From Nocardia vermiculata NBRC 100427 (GTDB lineage: Bacteria > Actinomycetota > Actinomycetes > Mycobacteriales > Mycobacteriaceae), in the NCBI RefSeq assembly GCF_001613265.1, contig NZ_BDCA01000001.1:310001-374000 (forward strand): a DNA stretch of 64,000 nt, written 5' to 3'. Each line of letters begins with the position of its first letter. The first letter of the stretch is position 1. The notes beneath the pieces are model-generated. The model was not told where the DNA came from, ran no database searches, and was given only the letters and a program-made list of their open reading frames with translations. Position numbers and translations under genes: made by a program. Below are positions 52,733-61,162 of the stretch, in pieces.

Positions 52733-53590
52733 ATGCCACTGGCCACTTCGGCAGCTCGGCCCCTGCCGCCGTCGATGGTGGAGCGGATGACGCTCATTCT
52801 CGACATGTTCGAGCACCGTTCGATGCGGCTCAGCCTGATGGAAATCTGCAATCACAGTGGGCTGCCCCGGTCCACCGCGCATCGAATTCTCGAGCAACTG
52901 GTGAAGCTGCACTGGCTCGAACACACCCCCACCGGATACACCTTGGGACGGCGCGCGTTGGGCCTGGGCGGATACGACGGCACGCACGGCGAGATCCGCG
53001 CCGCTGCCGCCGAACATCTCCACGAACTACAACTACGCACCGGCATGGTCGTGCACCTGGCCGCGCTCGAGGGAGCCGACGAAATCTTCCTGGACAAGAT
53101 CGGGGGGCCGTTCGCCCGCACTCTCGAATCCCATGTGGGACAACGGAGTTTCGCCTACCGCACCACCGGTGGGCGGGCCATGCTCGCCTGGCTGCCACCG
53201 GAGGAAGTCGAGGCACTGCTGGGTAAGCGCCTGGCGAAGGCCAAAGACTGGACGCTACCGACCCTGCATCGTGAGTTGAACCGAATCCGACGCAGCCGGG
53301 GGCTGTCGTTCGATCGAGGCGAGAACAGCACCATGATGGTGGGGCGAGCGCTGCCGAGTGTGGCCACTGCGATCCGCGGCCCACAGGGCCCGGTCGCAGC
53401 GATCTGTCTGTGCGGGGATACGAACACGAGCTTCGCGACCATCCAGCGAATCGCCCCGCTGGTGGCCGAAACCGCCGCCCGCGCCTCGCGAGCCCTGTCC
53501 CCGGACGTCCAGCCCCGGCCTCGTGGCCAGCACCGACATCCGAACCGTCCGGTATCGCGCCCAGCGGCGGCATCGCCCCGACCGGCGTAG
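52733..53590 (+). CDS. IclR-family transcriptional regulator
   Basis: A 285-residue regulator. The N-terminal winged HTH covers SLMEICNHSGLPRSTAHRIL and EQLVKLHWLEHTPTGYTLGR. The C-terminal effector domain has HLHELQLRTGMVVHLAALEG, ESHVGQRSFAYRTTGGRAML and AICLCGDTNTSFATIQRIAP. Family members respond to aromatic or short-chain acids. The final 30 residues are Pro/Arg-rich and probably disordered. It is followed in the same direction by an acyl-CoA synthetase gene 114 nt away, which is a plausible target. Confidence 0.92.
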   Translation: MPLATSAARPLPPSMVERMTLILDMFEHRSMRLSLMEICNHSGLPRSTAHRILEQLVKLHWLEHTPTGYTLGRRALGLGGYDGTHGEIRAAAAEHLHELQLRTGMVVHLAALEGADEIFLDKIGGPFARTLESHVGQRSFAYRTTGGRAMLAWLPPEEVEALLGKRLAKAKDWTLPTLHRELNRIRRSRGLSFDRGENSTMMVGRALPSVATAIRGPQGPVAAICLCGDTNTSFATIQRIAPLVAETAARASRALSPDVQPRPRGQHRHPNRPVSRPAAASPRPA

Positions 53591-53704
53591 GAGACGGCGA
53601 GGCGGCCCCGCCGGAGGTCTCGGTGAGCGGACAATTCGGCGCATTCCGAGAGCGGCCCGTGGCAGGGTGTAGTGGTTGTGACGCTCCACACAGAAGGACT
53701 GCCG

Positions 53705-55372
53705 ATGACCACTACCTCCGCTTCCGGACCCGACCTCGGCGCCATCATGGCCGGCCTGACCGGCCCCGGTGCGCGGTTCGAATTGGTCGAGGAGGAGGTG
53801 CTCGGCGCCCGCATGCCGGTCATGCGGGAGCGGCGCCGAGCCGTCGCGGAACTGCTCGTCGAATCACTGCGGTTCGGCGAGCGCGACTACCTCGTCACCG
53901 AGGACCGGCGGCTGTCGTTTCGCGAACACGCCGAGGCCGCAGCGGCCCTCGCTGCCGCGCTGCGCGCCGACTACGGCATCGGTCGCGGTGACCGGGTCGC
54001 CATCCTCGCCGCGAACACCGTCGAGTGGGTGATCGCCTTCTGGGCGACGCAGCAACTCGGTGCCATCACCGTCGGCCTCAACGGATGGTGGGTTCCGCGT
54101 GAGATCGAATACGGAATTCAGCTCAGCGATCCGGCCGTCGTCATCGCCGACGCGAAGCGGGCGAAGGTTCTCGCGGAGGTCGACACCACCGTTCCGGTCC
54201 TGACCATGGAGCAGGATCTGCCCCGGCTCATCGCCGCACATGCCGGTGCGCAGCCGGAAGTACCCGACGTCGCCGAGGACGACCCGTCGGTCATCCTCTT
54301 CACCAGCGGCACCAGCGGAAAGCCCAAGGCGGCGTTGCATTCTCAGCGCAACCTGCTGGCGGTGACCGGCTACTTCGAATACACCGACGCGCTCGCCGCG
54401 GCGTTCACCGGCCGAACCCTGGAACCGGGTGCTCCGGTGGACGTGCGGTGTCTGCTCACGTCGCCCCTGTTCCATATCGCCAGCCTGCACAATCTGGTCG
54501 TTCCCCGGATCGCGACCGGTAGCGCGCTCATCATTCCGCAGGGAGGCTTCGACGCCGACAAGATCCTGCGGTTGATCGAGCGCGAGAAGGTCACCAACTG
54601 GGGCGCTGTTCCCACCATGGCGTCACGGCTGCTCGAGCACGGCGACATCGGGCGCTACGACACCTCGTCACTCACCGCCTTCGCCCTGGCTTCGGCGCCG
54701 TCGTCGACAGCATTCAAACAGCGTCTGCGCGAGGAGATTCCGTTCGCCGCGAACGCCCTCGTCGACAGCTACGGTCTGACGGAATGCAGTACCGCTGCCG
54801 CAGTCGCCACCCCGATGGACCTCGCCGAGGCGCCGGGCACCCTGGGCCGCCCGATCATCGGCGTCACCCTGGAGATCCGGGACCCCGACGGGGCCGCGGT
54901 CCCCGAAGGCGTGGAGGGTGAGGTGTATGTGCGCAGCCCGTACGTCATGATCGGCTACTGGCGCAATCCGGAAGCCACCGCTGCCGCGATCGATTCCGAG
55001 CGCTGGCTGCGGACCGGTGATTTCGGCGCGGTCCGGCAGGGACGGCTGTATCTGACCGGTCGCCGTTCCGATCTGATCCTGCGCGGTGGGGAGAACATCT
55101 ACCCGGTGGAGATCGAGCAGACCCTCGACGAACACCCCGGGGTCATCGAATGTGCGGTCGTCGGCGAACCGCATCCCGACCTCGGTCAGCAGGTCGCCGC
55201 CGTGGTGGTGGTGCCCGAGGGCTCCTCGGTCTCGGAGAACGACCTGCGGGCCTTCGCCACCGATCGTCTCTCCTATTTCAAGGTTCCGGAGCGGTGGCGC
55301 ATCACCACCGAACCGCTGCCGCGCAATGTGACCGGCAAACTGGTGCGCGGACAGATCGGCTCCGTCGACTGA
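53705..55372 (+). CDS. Acyl-CoA synthetase (AMP-dependent ligase)
   Basis: A 555-residue ANL-superfamily ligase. The P-loop is [20 protein letters not shown], the acyl-binding motif is [17 protein letters not shown], the hinge is [20 protein letters not shown], and the catalytic Lys is in [11 protein letters not shown] at the C-terminus. [23 protein letters not shown] is the typical A8 motif. It activates a carboxylic acid to the CoA thioester, probably a medium- or long-chain or aromatic one. The gene is downstream of the IclR regulator. ATG 53705 is preceded by AAGGA; the longer frame adds 11 residues. Confidence 0.93.
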   Translation: MTTTSASGPDLGAIMAGLTGPGARFELVEEEVLGARMPVMRERRRAVAELLVESLRFGERDYLVTEDRRLSFREHAEAAAALAAALRADYGIGRGDRVAILAANTVEWVIAFWATQQLGAITVGLNGWWVPREIEYGIQLSDPAVVIADAKRAKVLAEVDTTVPVLTMEQDLPRLIAAHAGAQPEVPDVAEDDPSVILFTSGTSGKPKAALHSQRNLLAVTGYFEYTDALAAAFTGRTLEPGAPVDVRCLLTSPLFHIASLHNLVVPRIATGSALIIPQGGFDADKILRLIEREKVTNWGAVPTMASRLLEHGDIGRYDTSSLTAFALASAPSSTAFKQRLREEIPFAANALVDSYGLTECSTAAAVATPMDLAEAPGTLGRPIIGVTLEIRDPDGAAVPEGVEGEVYVRSPYVMIGYWRNPEATAAAIDSERWLRTGDFGAVRQGRLYLTGRRSDLILRGGENIYPVEIEQTLDEHPGVIECAVVGEPHPDLGQQVAAVVVVPEGSSVSENDLRAFATDRLSYFKVPERWRITTEPLPRNVTGKLVRGQIGSVD

Positions 55373-55529
55373 GCTGCTCCACGAGGCACACCCGAACGAG
55401 CGGTCCGCGAGTCGAGGCGACGAACCCACGACTCGTGGACCGCGCCGTACTGTCCGGGCCCATCACGGCGCCGCGTGTGGAAGGGTGGGGGCTCGCATCG
55501 ACGAATCCGAGAACACGAGGAGCAATTGG

Positions 55530-56555
55530 GTGGACACAGCGTCGGATATCTCTGAGCTCGAAGGCTATCGCTACCGGATGGCCGACTACTACGAGGTCGG
55601 CCGGGAGAAGATCCGCGAATACGCCCGCGCGGTACAGGATTTCCACCCCGCGCACTGGTCCGAGGACGCGGCCGCCGAGCTCGGCTACTCCGGTCTGGTC
55701 GCACCCACCACCTTCATCTCCACCGCCGCGATGCTGGCCAACCGCCGGCTGTTCGAATCGGTCATCACCGGCTACGACGTGTTTGTGCAGACCGATCAGG
55801 TCTTCGAGATGTACAAACCCGTGACCACCGGCGATCAGCTGGTCAGCGATGTCGAATTGTCCTCGGTGCGCCGCATCGCGGGTAAGGATCTGATGACGGT
55901 CACCAACACCTTCGTCGATCAGACCGGCGATGTCGTGCACGTGATGCACACGACGGTGGTCGGTGTCACCGGCGAGGACGTCGACGCGGGCATCAGCGAA
56001 TCCATCGACCGCGTGATCATGCACGGGATCGATGCCACCTCGCGGGGCTCGGCCCGGCCCGAGGCTTCCGAGGAGACTCCCGCCGGCGACGGGCTGCGGC
56101 ACTCCCCGATCTCCCATGGACGCACCCCCGGGACCGCAATGCGCTTCGAGGACATCAGCGTCGGCGACGAACTGCCCGCCCGCACCGTCGCGCTCACCCG
56201 CGGCGATCTGGTGAACTACGCCGGCGTCGCCGGAGACGCGAATCCGATCCACTGGCACGACGGTGTCGCCTCCCTCGCCGGCCTGCCCGATGTCATCGCG
56301 CACGGAATGCTGACCATGGGCCTGGGCGCAGGTTTCGTCACCGGTTGGCTCGGCGACCCGGGCGCGATCACCCGCTACGGGGTGCGGTTGTCGAACTACA
56401 CCGTCGTCGCGGCCGACACTGCCGGCACCGTGGAGTTCACCGGCCGCGTGAAGTCGGTCGACCCGGAGAGCCGCTCGGCGGTGGTCGTGATCATCGCAAA
56501 ATCCGCGGGCCGCAAGATCTTCGGCCTCGCCACCGCGAACGTGCGGCTCGCCTAG
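55530..56555 (+). CDS. hadAB: Fused (3R)-hydroxyacyl-ACP dehydratase subunits HadA/HadB
   Basis: A 341-residue fusion. The N-terminal half (about 1-150: YRYRMADYYEVGREKIREYARAVQDFHPAHW) is HadA-like, a stabilising FAS1-type dehydratase subunit. The C-terminal half (about 200-341) is HadB-like MaoC hydratase: catalytic Asp and His in AGDANPIHWHDGVASLAG, then IAHGMLTMGLGAGFVTGWLG. The normal hadA and hadB genes of M. tuberculosis are separate and form a dimer; here both are one chain joined by a 40-residue linker. They dehydrate hydroxyacyl intermediates of FAS-II. GTG 55530 has AGGAG upstream. HadC is not present in this window. Confidence 0.93.
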   Translation: MDTASDISELEGYRYRMADYYEVGREKIREYARAVQDFHPAHWSEDAAAELGYSGLVAPTTFISTAAMLANRRLFESVITGYDVFVQTDQVFEMYKPVTTGDQLVSDVELSSVRRIAGKDLMTVTNTFVDQTGDVVHVMHTTVVGVTGEDVDAGISESIDRVIMHGIDATSRGSARPEASEETPAGDGLRHSPISHGRTPGTAMRFEDISVGDELPARTVALTRGDLVNYAGVAGDANPIHWHDGVASLAGLPDVIAHGMLTMGLGAGFVTGWLGDPGAITRYGVRLSNYTVVAADTAGTVEFTGRVKSVDPESRSAVVVIIAKSAGRKIFGLATANVRLA

Positions 56556-56582
56556 GTTCGCGCCCCGAGCCACGGGCCGCGG

Positions 56583-56609
56583 CACCCGCTTTCCGCGAGC
56601 GAGCGGGTG
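56583..56609. terminator. Hairpin between hadAB and the MerR gene
   Basis: CACCCGCT (56583-56590) and AGCGGGTG (56602-56609) form a perfect 8-bp stem around an 11-nt loop. It lies between convergent stops (56555 and 56647). Confidence 0.5.
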
Positions 56610-56646
56610 ACCGCCGTCCGGTGGACTCCGGTGCGCACGGCGGAAG

Positions 56647-57378
56647 TCAGCGATCGACGCCGCGGCGACGTTCGGCACGGTGGGTGAGCGTGTCGGCGAT
56701 GCGGTGCCACGCCGGTGTCTCCGCAGCAATCCGCGCGAACACCAACTGCGCGTGCCCGGATCCGGTGCCGTCACGGTCGTGCCGCGCGTTCCACGCATCC
56801 AGTTCGTCGATCAGCGCATCCAGGCGCGGATCGCCGGGATCCCAGTCGGCCGCCCGGTCGCAGGCGAGATACATCCGCACCGTCTCCGGGTCGTCGAAGG
56901 CCGCGTTCTTCTCCCGGAGCCGGCGCGGCACCGTAGCCGGTTCCATGGCGTGCATCAGGATCCACGCATCGCGCTCGATGCGCAGTCTGCGCTCCCCGAC
57001 GCCCAGTCCGCGCATCCGGTCCAGCAGCGCGACCACCTCGGCGGGGAGTACGAGCCGTTCCCCGCTGTCCAGCTGGGCGATCCGGCGGCGATATTCGGCG
57101 AGTTCGTCGATCCGGCGCTGCAACTCGGCGTCGATATCGACGATGGCGGCGGCGAACTCGCTCGGCTGAGCGTGCAGCAGCGCGTCGATGCGTGCCAGCG
57201 GAACACCGGCATCGGCGAGGGTGCGGATGCGAATGAGATCCACCGCCGCCTGCGCGTCGTAGCGACGGTATCCGGAGGCGTCACGCTCGGGCTCGGGTAA
57301 CAGGCCGACCTGGTGGTAGTGGCGTACCGTACGCACGGTGACACCGGCGGCCGCCGCGAGCCTTCCGATCGTGAGCAC
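56647..57378 (-). CDS. MerR-family transcriptional regulator
   Basis: A 243-residue regulator. The winged HTH starts VLTIGRLAAAAGVTVRTVRH and YHQVGLLPEPERDASGYRRY, followed by the long dimerisation helix (ELQRRIDELAEYRRRIAQLD). Beyond residue about 120 comes an effector domain with the TipAS-like pattern (DAWILMHAMEPATVPRRLREKN, WDPGDPRLDALID). GGGAGG precedes GTG 57378. The gene is followed upstream, in the same direction, by an alpha/beta hydrolase whose promoter contains a perfect MerR-type dyad at 58342-58362, so it is the probable regulator. Confidence 0.9.
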   Translation of the reverse strand: MLTIGRLAAAAGVTVRTVRHYHQVGLLPEPERDASGYRRYDAQAAVDLIRIRTLADAGVPLARIDALLHAQPSEFAAAIVDIDAELQRRIDELAEYRRRIAQLDSGERLVLPAEVVALLDRMRGLGVGERRLRIERDAWILMHAMEPATVPRRLREKNAAFDDPETVRMYLACDRAADWDPGDPRLDALIDELDAWNARHDRDGTGSGHAQLVFARIAAETPAWHRIADTLTHRAERRRGVDR

Positions 57379-57412
57379 CGCCCTCCCTTCACCCGCTGTG
57401 GACCAGGCAAGT

Positions 57413-58327
57413 CTAGGGGTGTGTGGCCCGGTCGAAAACGTCACGTGCCGCCTGCACCACGGCGTCGGGGCGGTCGAAGCAGAGCCGATGGTGCACGGTG
57501 TCGGAGACGATGCGCTGTTCCCCCTGCGATACCGCACCCACCAGCGCAGCGTCCAGCCGCGTCTTGGCATCGTTCATCTCCCGTATCGCCTGATCGCCGA
57601 CCACTGCCTGTTGTCCGGGATCGACACCCACCACGGTGAGAGCGACCACCGGCACATCGGGAATGTTCGGCCCGGATGCCAGCTCGGCGGCGAGCCCGGT
57701 CAACATGCTGCGTTCGGCGATACCGGCACGCAGCCACTCGTCGCTCACCTTCGCATCGACCAACTGTTCCCCGAGCCCATCCGGATAATCCGCGTGCAGT
57801 TCGGCGAACATCTCCCGCAGCGCCGGACGCATGCGCTGCATCTGCTCCAGCTCGGGTGCCGACTGCTCGGCCACCGCGAATCCCGACGCGGGCGGCATGA
57901 ACGCGTCCCAGTCGCGATGCAGACCGTCCAGCCAGACCAGTCCCGCAACCTCGTGCGGGTACAGCTGAGTGAACCGGTGCGCGTACAACCCGCCGAGTGA
58001 ATGTGCCGCCAGGATGTAGGGGCCGGGAATGTGCTGGGCCCGTAGCAATTCCCGTAGTTCCGTGGCGACCGCCGCGGCGGTGCGGGGCAGGGCGAGCGCG
58101 TCACTGAAGCCGGTTCCGCCACGGTCGTACACCACCGCCGTGGTGAACGCCGAAACACCCTGCTGCACACCGAAATAGTCCAGACCGACAGCGCTCGCGC
58201 CCGGCAAGAACACGACCGCCGGCCCGCCGCTCCCGGCTCGGTATACGAAAAGACTGCGGTCGTCGATGTCCTGAAACTCCCCGATCGGCGGAACCGACCG
58301 ATCCGGCGCGGTACTGATGTTGGTCAT
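57413..58327 (-). CDS. Alpha/beta hydrolase
   Basis: A 304-residue hydrolase. The nucleophile elbow is ILAAHSLGGLYAHRFTQLYP (GxSxG variant HSLGG), with VVFLPGASAVGLDYFGVQQG as the oxyanion strand and HHRLCFDRPDAVVQAARDVF bearing the catalytic His. The MerR gene lies 34 nt behind its stop and its own promoter has a MerR-type operator. Substrates are unknown; drug or lipid ester hydrolysis would suit MerR control. ATG 58327 is chosen because the -35/operator/-10 arrangement lies directly upstream. Confidence 0.9.
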   Translation of the reverse strand: MTNISTAPDRSVPPIGEFQDIDDRSLFVYRAGSGGPAVVFLPGASAVGLDYFGVQQGVSAFTTAVVYDRGGTGFSDALALPRTAAAVATELRELLRAQHIPGPYILAAHSLGGLYAHRFTQLYPHEVAGLVWLDGLHRDWDAFMPPASGFAVAEQSAPELEQMQRMRPALREMFAELHADYPDGLGEQLVDAKVSDEWLRAGIAERSMLTGLAAELASGPNIPDVPVVALTVVGVDPGQQAVVGDQAIREMNDAKTRLDAALVGAVSQGEQRIVSDTVHHRLCFDRPDAVVQAARDVFDRATHP

Positions 58328-58341
58328 ATGACAAGACTGCA

Positions 58342-58365
58342 ACCCTGACGCAGCGTCAGGGTCAA
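58342..58365 (-). promoter_or_regulatory. MerR-type promoter-operator of the hydrolase gene
   Basis: A perfect dyad has arms ACCCTGACGC/GCGTCAGGGT around one base (58342-58362). On the minus strand TTGACC (58360-58365) acts as -35, and CAGTCT about 20 nt later as -10, so the operator fills an overlong spacer, as MerR promoters do. Confidence 0.7.
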
Positions 58366-58441
58366 CCTCGGGCTGCATGCCTGCGTCGACCGTCACGCCG
58401 CACCGTGCAGTCGGGTCGGCACCGAACGTCCGCCTGCAGCG

Positions 58442-59314
58442 CTATCGACTGTCGCCGGTGCGGTCGGGGCGCCCCGCGCGCTGCTCGGCCCTCGTCTCCA
58501 GGAGACCTTCGTCGGTCCCGAGAGCCGCGAGCAGGTGCAGTCCGTCCTCGGTCGGGCTGTCCGGGGCAGCGGAGAGCACCAGCAGTTCCATACCCGATTC
58601 GTCCGGCAGCGCGAAGTTCTCCTGATGCAGTTCCAGCAGTCCCACCAGCGGGTGCCGGAACGGCTTGAGCCCATGGGTGCGGGCGCGGACATCCGCACGG
58701 GCCCAGAGGCGACGGAAGCGTGCACTGCCCATCGACAGTTCGCCGATGAGCGAGGCAAGGCCCGGATCGTCGGGGTACTTTCCGGCAGCCAGGCGCAGAT
58801 GCCCGACCGCGTCCAGCGTGCATTTCTCCCAGTCCGCATACAGCCCGCGCTCGTTCTCCTCCAGGAAGATGTGCCGGGCGGTGTTGAATCCCGGCATCGG
58901 CCGGCCGTAGAGCAGCCTGGCAAGACGATTGCCGGCGAGCACATCCATGCGATGGTTCATGATCATCGCGGGCGCGCCGGGCACCAGGTCGAGCACCCGC
59001 AGCAACTCCGGCCTGACGCGCCCGGCCGGTACCTTCGCCCGGCGGCGGGTCTGGCACGCGAGCCGGTGCAGATGTTCGCGTTCGGTGTCGTCGAGGCCCA
59101 GCACCCGGGCGAGGGCGTCGAGGACCTGCTCGGAGGGCTGGGTGGCGCGGCCCTGTTCCAGCCGGACGTAGTAGTCGACGCTGACGCCGGACAGGTGTGC
59201 GATTTCCTCCCGGCGCAGACCCTCGACCCGTCGATGTCCTCGGGTGGGAATGCCGACCGATGCGGGCTCGACCCGGGAGCGTCGAGTCCGCAGGAAGCCC
59301 GCGAGATCGTCCAT
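58442..59314 (-). CDS. XRE-family transcriptional regulator with MmyB-like domain
   Basis: A 290-residue regulator. The N-terminal HTH (GLRREEIAHLSGVSVDYYVRLEQGRATQPSEQVLDALARVLG) is the form found in MmyB-like proteins. The C-terminal MmyB domain has AMIMNHRMDVLAGNRLARLL, with the later RFRRLWARADVRARTHGLKP and DESGMELLVLSAAPDSPTED, which binds small ligands such as lipids. ATG 59314 is the start. It is divergent from the NAD(P)H oxidoreductase at 59454; this pair (MmyB-type regulator with quinone/NAD(P)H reductase) is a common arrangement, and the reductase is the probable target. Nested palindromes lie between them. Confidence 0.92.
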   Translation of the reverse strand: MDDLAGFLRTRRSRVEPASVGIPTRGHRRVEGLRREEIAHLSGVSVDYYVRLEQGRATQPSEQVLDALARVLGLDDTEREHLHRLACQTRRRAKVPAGRVRPELLRVLDLVPGAPAMIMNHRMDVLAGNRLARLLYGRPMPGFNTARHIFLEENERGLYADWEKCTLDAVGHLRLAAGKYPDDPGLASLIGELSMGSARFRRLWARADVRARTHGLKPFRHPLVGLLELHQENFALPDESGMELLVLSAAPDSPTEDGLHLLAALGTDEGLLETRAEQRAGRPDRTGDSR

Positions 59315-59330
59315 TACCCCAGTATGGCCT

Positions 59331-59391
59331 CGCTTCTTCCGGTGAGGGTGGTCCTGTCATTACCAGGACCCCGGAGCCCACGGAAGAAGCG
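59331..59391. promoter_or_regulatory. Nested palindromes between the XRE and oxidoreductase genes
   Basis: An outer inverted repeat CGCTTCTTCCG (59331-59341)/CGGAAGAAGCG (59381-59391) encloses an inner one GGTCCTG/CAGGACC (59350-59356, 59364-59370) around 7 nt. The region lies between starts 59314 and 59454. A site for the XRE regulator is likely. Confidence 0.65.
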
Positions 59392-59453
59392 TCCCTGAAC
59401 GGCGGTCGGTGCGGCGCCCAGGATCGAAGCATCCGATCCGAAGGAGTTCTGTC

Positions 59454-60233
59454 GTGAAAACACTGATCGTGCACGCCCATCCGGAACCGAAGTCACTCAA
59501 CAGCTCACTCACCGACCTCGCGGTATCGACGTTGACGGCCGCCGGGCACGAAGTGCAGGTGAGCGACCTGTATGCGATGAACTGGAAAGCCACCGTAGAC
59601 GCCGCGGACTACGGTCCGTCCGCCTCGGCCCCGTTGCGGGTCGCGCGCGATTCGGGCCGCGCCTTCGACACCGGCACCCTCACCGCCGACGTCCGCGCCG
59701 AACAGGAAAAACTGCTCTGGGCCGACACGATCATCTTCCAGTTCCCGCTGTGGTGGTACGGCATGCCCGCGATCCTCAAGGGCTGGGTGGACCGGGTGTT
59801 CACCTACCACTTCGCCTACGGCGTCGGCGAACACAGTGCCACCAAGTACGGCGAACGCTACGGCGAAGGCACCCTGGCCGGCCGCCGAGCCCTGCTCTCG
59901 GTGACGATCGGCGGCAAGGAGTCCCACTACGACGCCCGCGGCATCAACGGCCCGATCGACGACCTGCTGTTCCCCATCCAGCACGGCATCCTGTACTACC
60001 CGGGAATCGAATCGCTGCCCCCGTTCGTGCTGTACGGCACCGACCGCCTGACCGACGAGGACTACCCGGATATCGCGAAAGCCTGGCAGCAGCGCCTGCA
60101 TACCCTGGAGACGACCGAGCCGATCCCGTTCCGGAAGCAGAACTTCGGCGACTACGAGATCCCGTCGCTGCAGTTGAAGGAGGGGTTGGAGCCGCTGGGG
60201 CGCAGCGGTTTCGGACTGCACGTGCGCGGCTGA
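59454..60233 (+). CDS. NAD(P)H-dependent oxidoreductase (flavodoxin-like, NQO1/MdaB type)
   Basis: A 259-residue flavoprotein. TLIVHAHPEPKSLNSSLTDL is the FMN/FAD phosphate loop, and the family motif FQFPLWWYGMPAILKGWVDR follows, as in MdaB/NQO1 quinone reductases. HYDARGINGPIDDLLFPIQH is the typical substrate loop. The enzyme reduces quinones or nitro compounds by two electrons, avoiding semiquinone. GTG 59454 has AAGGAG upstream. Its stop codon is immediately followed by the tRNA(CAT) gene on the opposite strand. Expression is probably controlled by the divergent MmyB-type regulator. Confidence 0.93.
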   Translation: MKTLIVHAHPEPKSLNSSLTDLAVSTLTAAGHEVQVSDLYAMNWKATVDAADYGPSASAPLRVARDSGRAFDTGTLTADVRAEQEKLLWADTIIFQFPLWWYGMPAILKGWVDRVFTYHFAYGVGEHSATKYGERYGEGTLAGRRALLSVTIGGKESHYDARGINGPIDDLLFPIQHGILYYPGIESLPPFVLYGTDRLTDEDYPDIAKAWQQRLHTLETTEPIPFRKQNFGDYEIPSLQLKEGLEPLGRSGFGLHVRG

Positions 60234-60310
60234 TGGTGGGGCGGGCGGGGCTCGAACCCGCGACCAGCGGATTATGAGTCCGCGGCTCTAACCGACTGAG
60301 CTACCGCCCC
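60234..60310 (-). tRNA. tRNA with anticodon CAT (elongator Met or Ile2)
   Basis: The minus strand folds as a cloverleaf: acceptor GGGGCGG, anticodon stem and loop with GACTCATAATC (anticodon CAT), T arm GCGGGTTCGAGCCCCGC, and an encoded 3' CCA. Initiator features are absent. Whether the CAT is lysidine-modified (Ile2) or an elongator Met cannot be told. The 3' end touches the stop codon of the oxidoreductase gene. Confidence 0.93.
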
Positions 60311-60512
60311 TTACCGCGGCACGCCGCGGACGTGGGGGATGCTACCGGGTCCGGAGGCGATGAACCTACTTGGGTTGCCGGAACGGCGGAGATCGGTGAG
60401 AGCCGAAATCGCTGAAACCCTTGGGGACACGGGGTGCGCCTGTCGCGCGACACGGGACCGGGACCGTTGTGGCGGCTACGGTTGGGGCACGGTTCGCGAT
60501 GGGAGGTGCGGG

Positions 60513-60944
60513 ATGGCTGATCTGTTCACGACCGCGTTGCGGGTGCACCAGGCGGTGTACGAGAAATCCGGTGGGCTGGTGGGGCATCGGCTGCTCTTCG
60601 GGAATCCGACATTGCTGTTGCGCACCGTGGGGCGCAAGACCGGGAAGCCGCGGACCAGCGCACTGACCTATGCGCGGGACGGGCAGTCCTACATCGTCAC
60701 CGCATCCAATGGGGGCTCGTCGCGGCCGCCGGGGTGGCTGGCGAATGTGAAGGCGGCGCCGGAGTGTGAGATCCAGGTCGGGCGGCGGCGGATTCCGGTC
60801 ACGGCGCGGCCGACCTATCCGGACGATCCAGACTACGCACGGCGCTGGGCCTTGGTCGACAAGGTCAACAAGGGCCGGTATTCGCAGTATCAGACGATGA
60901 CCGACCGGCCGATCGCGCTGGTCGTCCTCGACCCGCGCGGCTAG
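60513..60944 (+). CDS. Deazaflavin (F420)-dependent nitroreductase-family protein
   Basis: A 143-residue protein of the Ddn/FDOR family: LLLRTVGRKTGKPRTSALTY, then YIVTASNGGSSRPPGWLANV and ALVVLDPRG at the end. The family uses reduced F420 to reduce nitro compounds, quinones or unsaturated lipids; the Arg/Lys-rich F420-phosphate site (GRKTGKPRT) is intact. Such genes are abundant in Nocardia and mycobacteria. ATG 60513 has GGGAGG upstream. No cofactor-synthesis gene lies close. It has no clear operon partner; the next gene downstream has its own riboswitch. Confidence 0.9.
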   Translation: MADLFTTALRVHQAVYEKSGGLVGHRLLFGNPTLLLRTVGRKTGKPRTSALTYARDGQSYIVTASNGGSSRPPGWLANVKAAPECEIQVGRRRIPVTARPTYPDDPDYARRWALVDKVNKGRYSQYQTMTDRPIALVVLDPRG

Positions 60945-61038
60945 CTGCTTCGTGGGTGGACCGCCGCCGGACTGTGCCGTCGGTCCCATTGCTTTTCGAT
61001 TCACTTGGATTTGAGCAAAGGCTTCGCTATCCTCGCCT

Positions 61039-61158
61039 CCGAGGGGAGTACTTCCCAAGCGTCACATCGGTCAGTACGGATTCCGCCGTCGGGATCCCCG
61101 GGTGGCCACCCGAATATCGGGTGAAGGAGACCTCGGGTGCTAACGCATACCCGAGGAG
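61039..61158 (+). promoter_or_regulatory. Putative yybP-ykoY (Mn2+) riboswitch of the TerC gene
   Basis: The leader has the yybP-ykoY element: P1 5' strand CCGAGG (61039-61044) followed by GGGGAGTA (L1 motif), a CGTCACATCGGTCA segment, and near the end GAAGGAGACC (61123-61132). The 3' strand of P1, CCTCGG (61131-61136), can alternatively pair with CCGAGG (61151-61156), an 8-bp stem CCTCGGGT/ACCCGAGG that covers part of the AGGAG of the downstream gene. Mn2+ binding would free the ribosome binding site. The location upstream of a TerC gene is the classical one. Confidence 0.75.
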
Positions 61159-61162
61159 ACCC

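Noticed and set aside
60234..60310. tRNA(CAT) as an integration site
   Set aside because: No integrase fragment, direct repeat or composition shift was seen next to it, in contrast to tRNA-Val at 30.4 kb.
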